Part shown: in pieces, positions 10,501-17,425 of the stretch
Layout: each line of letters opens with the position of its first letter
Position numbering within the stretch: position 1 is the first letter of the stretch
NCBI GenBank assembly: GCA_017477425.1
Contig: JAFUVT010000019.1
Span: forward strand, 1 to 64,000
DNA length: 64,000 nucleotides
Reading direction: 5' to 3'
Source of the DNA: Bacteroidales bacterium
GTDB taxonomy: Bacteria; Bacteroidota; Bacteroidia; Bacteroidales; F082
Program-made: the position numbers and the translations under genes
Notes under the pieces: model-generated
Seen by the model: only the letters and a program-made list of their open reading frames with translations
Told to the model about the DNA's origin: nothing
Databases searched by the model: none

Positions 10501-12000
10501 CCCAAAGATAAAGAGGAACAAGTAGCCGACTCCACCAAGGCCAAGCCCAAAGTGAACGTCGGGAAGCTGGTGTTGGACAACGGTCTGCGCATCGCCACCT
10601 TGGTCAAGAAGGTTTCGGGAACCTATTCGCTGAACAACGGACAGTCGCTGCCTGGCTTCATGCCCAAAGCACAATACGTCGGCCTGAACAGCGCGAGCTG
10701 GGCGCCAGGTGTCGGCTTCGTTTTGGGCAGCTCGTTTGGCGAAGACAATAACATCTATGAAAAAGCCGTGCTCCACAGCATCGACCTCGAAGATGCCAGT
10801 CGCTGGCTCACCACCGACTCCATCCTGAGTCAGCCATACATCAGGAGAAAGACCGAGACGATGAACTACCGCGTCAACACCGAGATGCTGCCCGGACTGA
10901 AGATCGACTTCACCGGCAACCGCAACTACGCCGAGAACCAGCAGCACTATTTCCGCTACAACGAGATGACGAACAACTTCGACGTGTTCACCCCCACCAA
11001 CAGTGGCAACTTCAGCATGAGTTACTTCATGGGGACCACCTCGTTCATCAGATCCGACTCGGTGCAATCCAAACTGTTCGACAACTTGCTGGCCAACCGC
11101 CTCATCATCGCCGAACGCATGGCACGCAACAACCCACAGTGGATCGATCAAGTCAACGAATACAGCTTCGACAGCATCGCTGGGGATTATTTCCCAAGAG
11201 GCTACAATTCCGCCTCGATGGACGTGCTGCTCTACTCCTTCATTGCGGCCTACACAGGTCAAGACCCGAGCAAGATCAGCCTCAGTCCCTTCCCGCGCAT
11301 CCCGCTGCCCAACTGGAACCTTACCTACAGCGGCCTCACCAACATCCCCGCCATCGGCAAGCTCTTCAAGACCTTCAGCATCACGCACAGCTACAAGTCG
11401 AACTACAACATCAACGCGTGGGCCAGCAACGTCTATTACGACGAGAACAACACCATCCAGACCTTCGAGAACTCCGACCTCATCATCCCGAAGTATGACA
11501 TGTCGCAAATCGTCCTCAACGAGCAATACGCGCCTCTGATTGGTATCGACCTAGGCCTGCAGAACTCAATGACTGCCAACCTGCAAATCAAGAAGGCAAG
11601 GACCTTGACCTTGAGCTTCGCCAACAACCAGCTCACTGAGGTGAACAGCCGCGAAATCGTCATCGGTGGCGGCTACCGCATCAAGAACCTGAGCTTCAGC
11701 TATACGCCTTTGGGCGGCACGGGCAAGGCCCAGACCGTCAAGAACGACCTCGTCCTCAAGCTCGACCTGGGCTTCAAGAAAGACATCACCATCCTGCGCC
11801 GCATCGACGAAAACAACAACCAAGTGTCGGCCGGCCAGAACAAAATCAACATCTACCTCACTGCCGACTACAACTTCAGCCAACGTCTGAGCGCGCAAGC
11901 CTTCTTCAAATACGACGTGACCATTCCTGAGGTGGCCAACACCTTCAAGAACTCGACCACTTATGGCGGCATCACCCTCAGATTCAGCCTGGCGCAATAA
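4573..12000 (+). CDS. sprA: SprA/Sov, outer-membrane translocon of the type IX secretion system
   Basis: About 2475 aa, in the size range of SprA, the ~36-strand outer-membrane barrel through which folded T9SS cargo leaves the periplasm. It has a signal peptide (MKRHIFLALLPTLFALLF...ATA), then the conserved N-terminal region (YDIFYANPY, PTTLSQSEYLDYQ), the repeated SprA N-domain segments (GSVDLTFGFKHSF, IGDKINFNINKNTKATF), and a long series of amphipathic barrel strands ending in ITLRFSLAQ. The ATG at 4573 is preferred; a TTG at 4561 is in frame. The reading frame is intact over 7.4 kb. The window encodes many type A cargo proteins for this channel. gcvH and vanZ-like follow downstream. Confidence 0.95.
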   Translation: MKRHIFLALLPTLFALLFARTATASVYDIFYANPYTVEPDSTKVIFPIPVGTGNPLEDLNNQSPLYLSDPDNFSTEIIYDPLTGQYTFKRRVGQFYYDTPTTLSQSEYLDYQNRKGIQEYWKERRSQNARSTTNGSSIIPPMFIGGKAFETIFGSNTVEIRPQGSVDLTFGFKHSFRDDPSMSDRRKRHNDFVFEQDIQLNVMAKIGDKINFNINKNTKATFNYQDKLALKYEGKEDEIIQLLEAGNVSFPLNSTLIQGTQQLFGIKSKLKFGNTTVSSIVSYQESESQNITVQGGAQTNQFELSCLDYEENRHFFLSQYFRDHYEEALSTLPTVTSSVNITKIEVWITNTNTSTQNTRNILALNDLGEGKNGWIYNPEVSPTNSTVYPRNAANNLVTRMDTTQIRGISTVTNYMSNDPMRLGRSGYMVSGRDFEKIENARRLSNTEYSLNSKLGFISLNVSLNSNQTLAVAYQYTIVGSDEVYQVGEFSDQGINTPKVLVAKLLRGTTVNTKMPIWNLMMKNVYNIRAYQIGSQDFMLNIFYNGNSNSTPYGYFTEGSVKGVSMLHLMGLDNLTTQNNPIVGGDGVFDFLDNAATQGGTINSSNGRIFFPVLEPFGKHIHTKVFPDEPDLADKYAYDSLYTMTKTSAEQYSEKNKFSLKGYYSSQSGSEISLNAMNVAQGSVTVTAGGVQLVENVDYTVDYTLGRVTILNEGVLNSGTPINISLESNSGFSAIKKTFLGTRVEHEFSRDFRLGGTVLYLGEKSYTQKINYGEEAIANTIYGADLSYNTEARWLTSLIDKLPGISTKAPSRIRVDGEFARFIPGLTHSASERNTSYIDDFEGAKSTIDLRLPSLWYMASTPQNQNDLFPEAAAGTGLAYGKNRAKLAWYVIDNSIFYDRNFNYRPSNVDNEELSKNSVRQVLETEIFPTKNIETGTQTNVSVLNLAYYPEERGPYNYDVDATPYSAGIDANGKLVDPRSRWGGIMRRMESTDFEATNIEYIEFWLMDPFADEEFQNNPGKLYINLGDISEDILRDGRKFYENGMPTTATVENVDTTIWGRVPTLQDLVGTFSNSSEARQYQDIGYDGLRDIDERSFFEEPFLNIIKNRFGESSEAYAKAFADPSSDNYHYFRSNDWDTPEDVEHRSILTRYKQFNGPEGNSPADFQQTEGYQNSNSTLPNAEDINGDNTLSESERYYQYLIELDPAKMNVGQNHISDIMESTNVALPNGQIGGVTWYQFRIPVRQPDRVIGHIDDFSSIRFMRMFLTDFERPIVLRFATLDLVKGEWRTYSQSIQAPGEYEPNDISNETTFDISAVSIDENSRRQPVPYVIPPGIQQETVIGMTQTTRINEQALQLTVNNLVDGDGRAIYKTADFDLRQYKYLKMFVHAEAAHEDSPLEDQDLTVFMRIGTDFTENYYEYEVPVKVTQWGTPYTNKEGIWPEINNLDIQLEDLVEVKQRRNEAMNQPNSNVRLNYIYSEKIRKGTVDGQDYFHTIKVIGNPSISDVEAMMIGIRNPKRQNLADADDGLPKSAVVWVNELRLTDLNSNGGLAATGRLEATLADLGRVSVNGSYSSAGFGALDSRITNNTFEANSAFNVATDLDLGKFLENTGLKIPMHIDYGENRITPLYNPYDPDIKLNDAMALLNNDHERDSLRSMIHDYTRQKNINFMNVRKERVQKKRNAEEGEGKPKENPRDPNRSLGGGRGNMPKVHIYDIENFNLSFSYNETYQENTDIKYYTTKAYRGGLGYNYAGNPNNVTPFAKAKWASKPAMQIIKDVNFYYAPKSITFNTEMYRYYSEREMRNKSGGEILIAPTFSKQWDWSRNYQLRYDLTKALTFDYSAQAQAYIYEPAGMVDRNVDQETYQKYQDTIKNELMHLGSMSRFQQNFNANYTLPINKIPIFNWISATASYQGNYNWTASAQSIQARLGNTIENSNNIQGNATLDFTKLYNKVPYLKTLNTPQRRNNNNNGRGGKNPKDKEEQVADSTKAKPKVNVGKLVLDNGLRIATLVKKVSGTYSLNNGQSLPGFMPKAQYVGLNSASWAPGVGFVLGSSFGEDNNIYEKAVLHSIDLEDASRWLTTDSILSQPYIRRKTETMNYRVNTEMLPGLKIDFTGNRNYAENQQHYFRYNEMTNNFDVFTPTNSGNFSMSYFMGTTSFIRSDSVQSKLFDNLLANRLIIAERMARNNPQWIDQVNEYSFDSIAGDYFPRGYNSASMDVLLYSFIAAYTGQDPSKISLSPFPRIPLPNWNLTYSGLTNIPAIGKLFKTFSITHSYKSNYNINAWASNVYYDENNTIQTFENSDLIIPKYDMSQIVLNEQYAPLIGIDLGLQNSMTANLQIKKARTLTLSFANNQLTEVNSREIVIGGGYRIKNLSFSYTPLGGTGKAQTVKNDLVLKLDLGFKKDITILRRIDENNNQVSAGQNKINIYLTADYNFSQRLSAQAFFKYDVTIPEVANTFKNSTTYGGITLRFSLAQ

Positions 12001-12038
12001 AATTTTCGACAAAATGCGGAGGGAGTGACTAAAATATG

Positions 12039-12046
12039 TATTTTCG
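12039..12046 (+). promoter_or_regulatory. Probable -7 box upstream of gcvH
   Basis: TATTTTCG is one base from the TAnnTTTG consensus and lies 35 bp before the gcvH start, followed by GCAGCC as at other local promoters. No hairpin terminator was seen after sprA, so read-through from sprA is also possible. Confidence 0.4.
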
Positions 12047-12080
12047 CAGCCTAAACGAACAACTTTTAAACACATAAGAA

Positions 12081-12470
12081 ATGAACATTCCAGCAAATCT
12101 GAAGTACACCAACGACGACGAATGGATCCGCCTCGAAGGCGACGAAGCCTACGTCGGCATCACCGATTATGCACAACACGAACTTGGCGACATCACCTTC
12201 GTTGATGTTGACCCCGACCTGGTCGGCGAGACCCTCGACGCCCAAGAAGAATTCGGCGCCATCGAAGCCGTGAAGACCACCGCCGAGCTCCTTATGCCTG
12301 TGGGTGGCGAGATCCTCGAAGTCAACGAAGCCCTCGCTGACGAAGAGAACGCCAAACTCGTCAACACCGACCCCTACGGCGAGGCTTGGATCATCAAGAT
12401 CAAAGTGAACGACAAGGCCGAATACGACGCCCTGATGGACGCCGCCGCCTACGAAGCCAAGATTGGTTAA
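12081..12470 (+). CDS. gcvH: Glycine cleavage system H protein
   Basis: GcvH carries the lipoyl arm that shuttles the aminomethyl group between the P, T and L proteins of the glycine cleavage complex; it can also serve in lipoate relay. The protein has 129 aa, the normal size. The lipoylation site is K65 in GAIEAVKTTAELLMPV, and the start LKYTNDDEWIRLEGDEAYVGIT and the end region NDPYGEAWIIKIKV-like stretch are conserved. None of gcvP, gcvT or lipoyl synthase is in the window. The last codons overlap the start of the following vanZ-like gene. Confidence 0.95.
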   Translation: MNIPANLKYTNDDEWIRLEGDEAYVGITDYAQHELGDITFVDVDPDLVGETLDAQEEFGAIEAVKTTAELLMPVGGEILEVNEALADEENAKLVNTDPYGEAWIIKIKVNDKAEYDALMDAAAYEAKIG

Positions 12471-12861
12471 TCCATTGGAAAGACTGACCAGAAACAGCAT
12501 CCCGGGAATCCTCTGTGGAATCGTCATCTTGATTCTCACTGGACTCCCGGGTTCTTTGTTCCCCCGCGTGAAACCTGTGGTTGGGATGGACAAGGTAGCG
12601 CACATGCTGATGTACGCCGCTTTCGCCTTCCTCTGCATCTGGGGCTACCGCCGGCAGTTTGTTGAAAACGGCGCAGCCTACCGCAAGAAAGCCATCTTGC
12701 TCGCGCTCCTCGTCAGCATCGCCTATGGCGGCCTGACCGAGTTGATGCAGGAATTCCTTGTGCCGACACGCACGGGCGACTGGTTCGACTTTCTGGCCGA
12801 TAGCATCGGGACAGGCATCGGAATGCTGATTTTCTATCTTTTTTTTCGCCACAAAAAATAA
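12463..12861 (+). CDS. VanZ-like family membrane protein
   Basis: A small integral membrane protein of 132 aa with about four hydrophobic segments: PGILCGIVILILTGLPG, DKVAHMLMYAAFAFLCIW, AILLALLVSIAYGGLTELMQ and IGTGIGMLIFYLFF. The motifs KxxHxxxYxxxAF and a polar GLTELMQEFLVPTRTGDWFDFLAD stretch are typical of the VanZ-like family, whose biochemical role is unknown in most bacteria. No ATG is available; TTG at 12463 (overlapping the end of gcvH by 8 bp) or TTG at 12475 must be used. I chose the first, which gives coupled translation with gcvH. Confidence 0.8.
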   Translation: MVNPLERLTRNSIPGILCGIVILILTGLPGSLFPRVKPVVGMDKVAHMLMYAAFAFLCIWGYRRQFVENGAAYRKKAILLALLVSIAYGGLTELMQEFLVPTRTGDWFDFLADSIGTGIGMLIFYLFFRHKK

Positions 12862-12946
12862 AATTCGCTTCTCGTGCGTTACATAAGCAAATTATTCCTA
12901 TCTTCGCACCGATTTTAGGAAGCAAGAATTTAAAAAACACATAACC

Positions 12947-13627
12947 ATGGAAGAGAAGAAATCACCTAAGGCTAATCTTGAGAACAAGAAACTGATGTTC
13001 ATGCAGATAGGTATGATCATCGCATTGCTGATCGCTTGGTTGGCCTTCGAGCACAAGAGCTACGACAAACGCGAAATCGACGCAAGTCTGCTCAACAGAG
13101 AGGTCGTCCTCGATGAAGAAATGGTGGAAATCACCAAGCAAGAAGAGCAAAAGCCACAACCCGTGGAAGTGCCCAAGCAAACCACTCAACTCGAAATCGT
13201 GCAAGACGACGTTGAGACTGAAGACATCGACATCAGAGCCGATGTGCAACAAGACGAAGTCATTGAAGAGTATGTTGCCCCTGAGGTCGTTGAAGAAGAA
13301 GTCGTCGAACAAGAGATCTTCCAAATCGTGGAAGAAATGCCTTCGTTCCCTGGCGGCGAACAGAAACTGATGGAGCACATCGCCAAGAACATCAAGTATC
13401 CTCAGATTGCCCGTGAGACGGGTGTCCAGGGTCGTGTTTTCGTCGGCTTCGTTGTCGAACCCGATGGCAGCATCTCCAACGTGAAGCTGCTTCGTGGCAT
13501 CGGTGGCGGTTGCGACGAAGAAGCCATGCGCGTCATCAAGTCGCTGCCCAAATGGAAGCCCGGCAAGCAACGTGGTAAGGCCGTGCGTGTGTCCTACCAA
13601 ATCCCTGTGTTCTTCAAGTTGCAGTAA
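12947..13627 (+). CDS. Energy transducer TonB family protein
   Basis: TonB transmits proton-motive force from ExbBD to outer-membrane receptors. The 226-aa protein has one N-terminal membrane anchor (~17-36, LMFMQIGMIIALLIAWLAF), a long acidic linker rich in E, V and Q with few prolines (~55-130), and a C-terminal TonB domain from ~132 (MPSFPGGEQKLMEHIAKNI, GVQGRVFVGFVVEPDGSI, LPKWKPGKQRGKAVRVSY). No exbB or exbD is adjacent, so this is one of the dispersed TonB paralogues usual in Bacteroidota. A weak promoter (TATCTTCG, 12899-12906) precedes it and a bidirectional terminator follows. Confidence 0.92.
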   Translation: MEEKKSPKANLENKKLMFMQIGMIIALLIAWLAFEHKSYDKREIDASLLNREVVLDEEMVEITKQEEQKPQPVEVPKQTTQLEIVQDDVETEDIDIRADVQQDEVIEEYVAPEVVEEEVVEQEIFQIVEEMPSFPGGEQKLMEHIAKNIKYPQIARETGVQGRVFVGFVVEPDGSISNVKLLRGIGGGCDEEAMRVIKSLPKWKPGKQRGKAVRVSYQIPVFFKLQ

Positions 13628-13649
13628 GCCGAAGAGCCTATGTGAAACA

Positions 13650-13676
13650 GAAAAAGCCAGCGTCATGCTGGCTTTT
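13650..13676. terminator. Bidirectional terminator between tonB and uvrC
   Basis: The stem GCCAGC/GCTGGC (13656-13672, loop GTCAT) is flanked by an A-run on the left and a T-rich run on the right, so it can work in both directions for the convergent genes. The uvrC stop codon (13663-13665) lies in the loop, so the hairpin also encodes the last residues of UvrC. Confidence 0.8.
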
Positions 13677-15480
13677 CTTGTTTAAAGTGGTCGAAAACGA
13701 TTTGCGCCTTGGCAGGACCGACGATTTCAGCCAACTGTTCCAACGACGCCTCCTTGATGCCTTTCACTGATTTCAGCTCCAAGAGCAGCTTCTCGGCAGT
13801 CTTCTTCCCGATGCCCTTGATGTCGGCCAACTCGGAGTGCATGAAGCCCTTTTCAAATTTCTTGCGATGGAAGGTGATGGCAAAACGGTGCACCTCGTCC
13901 TGGATGTGCGTTAGCAAGCGGAAGACCTCTGAATTGGGTTTTAGGCCCACTACCACAGGCGGGAAGCCGAACAGCAACTCGTTGGTGCGGTGACGGTCGT
14001 CCTTGGCCAAACCCGCGATGGGGATGTCGACGTGCAGCTCGTCCTGAATCACCTGACGCACCACCTCCATCTGTCCCTTGCCGCCATCGGTGATGATGAG
14101 GTTGGGCAGCGGCCTCTGCTCCTCGATGAGGCGTGAATAACGCCTCCTGACCACCTCCTTCATCGAAGCGTAGTCATCGGGGCCTTCCACCGTCTTGATG
14201 TTGAAATGGCGGTAGCCCGCCTTGTTGGGCTTGCCTTTCACGAACTGCACCATGCCCGCCACGGCATAGTCGCCTTGGAAATTGGAGTTGTCGAAGCATT
14301 CGATGACCTCGGGCATTTCGTCGAGCTGCAAGGCTTCTTTCAATTGGTTCAAGACCCGCTTTTGATGTCTTTCAGGGTCGACCAGCGAGCGTTGCTTATC
14401 CAAGTCGATGCGGTATTGCATGGCGTTGCGGTGCGAGAGGTCGAGGAGTTTCAGTTTGTCGCCGCGTTGCGGGACCGTCATCTCTACGTCCTCGATGGCA
14501 TAGTCGAGCTTCATGGGCAAGATGATTTCGGGCGCATGATCGCCAAACTGCTGCCGCAACTCGGTGACGGCCAACAGCAAAAGCTCGTCGGCGGTCTCCT
14601 CCAGCTTGCGTTTCATCTCGAAAGAATGGCTCTGCACCACCGCGCCGTCCTTCACCTTCATATAGTTGACGTAGAAGGTCTCTTCGTCGTCGACATAGGA
14701 GAACACCTCCACATTGTGAATCGTCGCGCTGACCACCGTCGAACGGCTCTGATAGGCCTCCAAAAGCTCATATTTCAACTTGATTTCTTGCGCTTGCTCA
14801 AACTCCATGCGCGAGGCATAGTCCATCATCTGGGTTTTCAATTCCCGCAAGACGCCATTCAGGTTGCCTTTGATGATTTCGCGGATTTCGGCAATCATAG
14901 CGTTGTAGTCGTCCTTCGAGACCAAGCCCTCACAAGGAGCGTTGCATTTGTGGATGTGGTAATCGAGGCAGATCTTGTATTTGCCTTTCTCAACGCCGAT
15001 TTCCGTCAGCGGAGTGCGGCACGAGCGGATTTTGTAGGCCTGACTGAGCAAATCCAGCAGGATATGAGCGGTGCGCACCGAAGGATAAGGCCCGAAATAC
15101 TCCGAGCCATCGTTGACTTTTCTTCGCGTGAGGAACACACGAGGGAAAGCCTCTTTCTTGATGCAAATCCACGGGTAGGTCTTGTCGTCCTTGAGCATGA
15201 TGTTGTAGCGCGGCTTGTACTGCTTGATCATTGTGTTTTCAAGCAACAGGGCCTCGGCTTCCGTGTCGACGATGCTGTATTCAAGGTCGGCGATTTTGCT
15301 GACGAGGACGCGCGTCTTGCCGAACTGTTCCTTGTTGAAATAGCTGTTTACACGGCGTTTCAGGTTCTTGGCCTTACCCACATAGATGAGGGTGCCGTTC
15401 TTGTCGAAATAGCGGTAGACGCCAGGCTTGTTGGGCAGCACGGCGAGTTTTTGTTTCACTATTTCGGGCAGTTCATTCAT
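13663..15480 (-). CDS. uvrC: UvrABC system protein C (excinuclease subunit)
   Basis: UvrC makes both incisions during nucleotide excision repair. The 605-aa protein has the full architecture: N-terminal GIY-YIG nuclease (GVYRYFDKNGTLIYVGKAKN, ~20-40), the cysteine cluster region (CRTPL, CLDYHIHKCNAPC), a UVR motif (~205-235, MMDYASRMEFEQAQEIKLKY), the RNase H-like C-terminal nuclease (ECFDNSNFQGDYAVAGMVQF, ITDGGKGQMEV) and tandem helix-hairpin-helix motifs (ADIKGIGKKTAEKLLLELKS). The start overlaps the end of thiL by 8 bp, so thiL-uvrC form one minus-strand operon. Confidence 0.97.
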   Translation of the reverse strand: MNELPEIVKQKLAVLPNKPGVYRYFDKNGTLIYVGKAKNLKRRVNSYFNKEQFGKTRVLVSKIADLEYSIVDTEAEALLLENTMIKQYKPRYNIMLKDDKTYPWICIKKEAFPRVFLTRRKVNDGSEYFGPYPSVRTAHILLDLLSQAYKIRSCRTPLTEIGVEKGKYKICLDYHIHKCNAPCEGLVSKDDYNAMIAEIREIIKGNLNGVLRELKTQMMDYASRMEFEQAQEIKLKYELLEAYQSRSTVVSATIHNVEVFSYVDDEETFYVNYMKVKDGAVVQSHSFEMKRKLEETADELLLLAVTELRQQFGDHAPEIILPMKLDYAIEDVEMTVPQRGDKLKLLDLSHRNAMQYRIDLDKQRSLVDPERHQKRVLNQLKEALQLDEMPEVIECFDNSNFQGDYAVAGMVQFVKGKPNKAGYRHFNIKTVEGPDDYASMKEVVRRRYSRLIEEQRPLPNLIITDGGKGQMEVVRQVIQDELHVDIPIAGLAKDDRHRTNELLFGFPPVVVGLKPNSEVFRLLTHIQDEVHRFAITFHRKKFEKGFMHSELADIKGIGKKTAEKLLLELKSVKGIKEASLEQLAEIVGPAKAQIVFDHFKQEKPA

Positions 15481-16528
15481 TCTTTTTCATGTGGTCCCAG
15501 CCTTGGGCCTTGATGGGGATGACATGGTTGTCGGGCGTAACCATCTCAGCCACGCCGGCGTTGTCGGTCATATAGCCTATGACGGTCACATCTGCCGAGA
15601 GGGTTTGTATCTTCTCGTAGTCTTTTTGGTCGATGGTGAAAAGCAACTCGTAGTCCTCGCCTCCGCTCAGCGCCGCCACCGAAGGCACGATTTGGAACTC
15701 CTTGGCCATGCGGTCGGTGGTGGGGTCGATGGGGATTCTTTCTTCGTAAAGTTGGCAACCCACCTTGGATTCCTTGCACAGATGCAGGATTTCGGAGGCC
15801 AAGCCGTCGGAGATGTCAATCATCGAAGTGGGCTTGATGCCCAAGGTCTTGAGTTGCTCTACAACGTCCTTGCGGGCTTCGGGCTTCAGCTGGCGCTCGA
15901 GCACATAATCCAAGCCGTCGAATTTGGGCTGCATGTTGGGATTGGAGAGGAACTCCACCTTCTCGCGTTCGAGGATGAGCAGACCCACGTAGGCACCGCC
16001 CAAGTCACCCGTGACGCACAGCAGGTCGTTCTTCTTGGCGCCGCTGCGATAGACGATGTCCTCTTCCTTGGCCATGCCGATGACGGTGATGGAGATGACG
16101 AGGCCCGTCTTGCTGCTCGTAGTGTCGCCGCCCACCATGTCGACGTTATAACGCTCGCAGGCGAGGCGGATGCCGGCATACAGCTCGTCAAGTGCCTCGA
16201 CGGAGAAGCGGTTGGAAACGCCCATGCCGACCACGATTTGCGTGGGGGTGCCGTTCATGGCATAAATGTCGGAGAAATTGCTGACGGCAGCCTTGTAGCC
16301 GAGGTGCTTCAACGGGCAATAGGTGAGGTCGAAGTGGACGCCTTCGATGAGCATATCCACCGAGACGAGGGTGCGCATTCCCTCGTGGTTGATGACGGCG
16401 GCATCGTCGCCGACGCCTTTCAGTGAGGAGTCATTTCGTAAAGGGAAATCGGCCGTCAGTTGGTCGATGAGGCCAAATTCGCCCAGTTCGTCAAGCTCAG
16501 TGCGGGATGGGGATTTTTCTTCTTCCAT
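15473..16528 (-). CDS. thiL: Thiamine-monophosphate kinase
   Basis: ThiL phosphorylates thiamine monophosphate to the diphosphate cofactor. The protein is 351 aa, as expected for the family, with the AIR-synthase fold: GVGDDAAVI near residue 40, MLIEGVHFDLTYCP, the glycine-rich VGGDTTSS, and the C-terminal ALSGGEDYELLFTI. The open frame begins at 16558, but the ATG at 16528 is the real start because a perfect promoter box (TATCTTTG on the minus strand, 16556-16563) overlaps the upstream codons. It lies downstream of the tRNA gene and its terminator and is co-transcribed with uvrC. Confidence 0.95.
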   Translation of the reverse strand: MEEEKSPSRTELDELGEFGLIDQLTADFPLRNDSSLKGVGDDAAVINHEGMRTLVSVDMLIEGVHFDLTYCPLKHLGYKAAVSNFSDIYAMNGTPTQIVVGMGVSNRFSVEALDELYAGIRLACERYNVDMVGGDTTSSKTGLVISITVIGMAKEEDIVYRSGAKKNDLLCVTGDLGGAYVGLLILEREKVEFLSNPNMQPKFDGLDYVLERQLKPEARKDVVEQLKTLGIKPTSMIDISDGLASEILHLCKESKVGCQLYEERIPIDPTTDRMAKEFQIVPSVAALSGGEDYELLFTIDQKDYEKIQTLSADVTVIGYMTDNAGVAEMVTPDNHVIPIKAQGWDHMKKNE

Positions 16529-16555
16529 GATTCTTGAATTCTTCCAATTGGTCTG

Positions 16556-16563
16556 CAAAGATA
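16556..16563 (-). promoter_or_regulatory. -7 promoter box of the thiL-uvrC operon
   Basis: On the minus strand this reads TATCTTTG, an exact TAnnTTTG box, followed by GCAGACC and 28 bp later the thiL ATG. Its expected -33 region falls inside the terminator hairpin of the upstream tRNA gene, so the two signals are interlocked. Confidence 0.75.
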
Positions 16564-16564
16564 C

Positions 16565-16594
16565 AAAAAAAGCAGAGTTTCGCTCTGCTTTTTC
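16565..16594. terminator. Terminator downstream of the tRNA gene
   Basis: The stem GCAGAG/CTCTGC (16572-16577 and 16583-16588) with loop TTTCG is flanked by A-run and T-run on opposite sides. It sits 5 bp after the 3' end of the minus-strand tRNA and just before the thiL promoter. Confidence 0.8.
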
Positions 16595-16598
16595 CGTG

Positions 16599-16672
16599 TG
16601 GTCCCACTAGGGCTTGAACCTAGGACCTACTGATTATGAGTCAGTTGCTCTAACCAACTGCGCTATAGGACC
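16599..16672 (-). tRNA. tRNA with CAT anticodon (elongator Met, possibly tRNA-Ile2)
   Basis: On the minus strand a 74-nt cloverleaf can be drawn: acceptor GGTCCTA pairing with TGGGACC plus discriminator A, D-arm around GCGCAGTTGGTTAGAGC, anticodon stem ACTGA/TCAGT with loop CTCATAA (anticodon CAT), and T-arm CTAGG-TTCAAGC-CCTAG. No CCA is encoded. The CAT anticodon means elongator methionine or, if C34 is modified to lysidine, isoleucine AUA. It is unlikely to be the initiator because it has a paired 1-72 end and lacks three G-C pairs in the anticodon stem. Comparison with the other CAT tRNAs of the genome and with TilS identity elements would decide. Confidence 0.93.
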
Positions 16673-16774
16673 GCAAAAAAACAAGGCCTTGACGCAAATT
16701 TCCGTCTTTTTTCTTGCTTTTTGCGCTGCAAATTTACAATTTTGCACCGAAATAAGGCCTAAATTTTCTCAAAA

Positions 16775-17425
16775 ATGAACGCAAAAATCAAGAATATCAT
16801 CTTCGACCTCGGCGGCGTCATCCTCGATATTGATGAAACCATCGTTTACCGCGAACTCGAAAAACTGGGCATCAACGTTTCTGAACTTGCTCATTCCAAG
16901 GAGTTTGGCAACCTTATGAGCAAATTCGACACGGGCATCTACACCGCCCCCACCTTCCGCAAACGCATGAAAGCCCTCATCGGACAAGAGAAAATGACCG
17001 ACCAGAAATTCGACGCCATCTGGAACGCCATGCTTCTCGACATTCCCCGCGAGCGCATCGAAGCCATGGAGAAGGTGAAGAAGCACTACAAGATTTTCCT
17101 GATGAGCAACACCAACGTGATTCACTACGACCTGTACGTCAGGGACTTGCAGCTACGTTTCGGCTACAAGGAGTTCGACGCGCTGTTCGACAAGTCGTAT
17201 TTCTCCTTCGCCGAGCACCTCGAAAAGCCCGACCCGCGCTTCTTCGAGCTCATCCTCGACCACGAAGGCCTCCGTCCCGAAGAGACGCTTTTCATCGATG
17301 ATACTGCCGAGAACATCAAGGTGGCGCAGTCGCTTGGCATCCGCACCTATCATATCTCGCGCGAGGAATTGGTCAGGAATTTGTTTGTTAATGGGGTTTT
17401 GAAGGATAGTGTTAACTATGGCTGA
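16775..17425 (+). CDS. HAD-superfamily hydrolase (subfamily IA)
   Basis: A 216-aa phosphatase-like protein. Motif I is FDLGGVILDID (~10-20) with the nucleophile D11; motif II is the serine/threonine-type LMSNTN near 108-113; the motif III lysine is in EKPDPRFFELIL; motif IV is FIDDTAENIKVA. The helical cap between motifs I and II (~25-95) places it with the YihX-like group that acts on small phosphorylated sugars or nucleotides, but the substrate cannot be read. It is divergent from the tRNA gene. Its last codons (AAC TAT GGC TGA) run into the left terminal repeat of the S23 cassette. Confidence 0.85.
   Translation: MNAKIKNIIFDLGGVILDIDETIVYRELEKLGINVSELAHSKEFGNLMSKFDTGIYTAPTFRKRMKALIGQEKMTDQKFDAIWNAMLLDIPRERIEAMEKVKKHYKIFLMSNTNVIHYDLYVRDLQLRFGYKEFDALFDKSYFSFAEHLEKPDPRFFELILDHEGLRPEETLFIDDTAENIKVAQSLGIRTYHISREELVRNLFVNGVLKDSVNYG

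Noticed and set aside
14206..15513. 435-codon open frame on the plus strand
   Set aside because: It is the complement of uvrC and shows no protein-like motifs.
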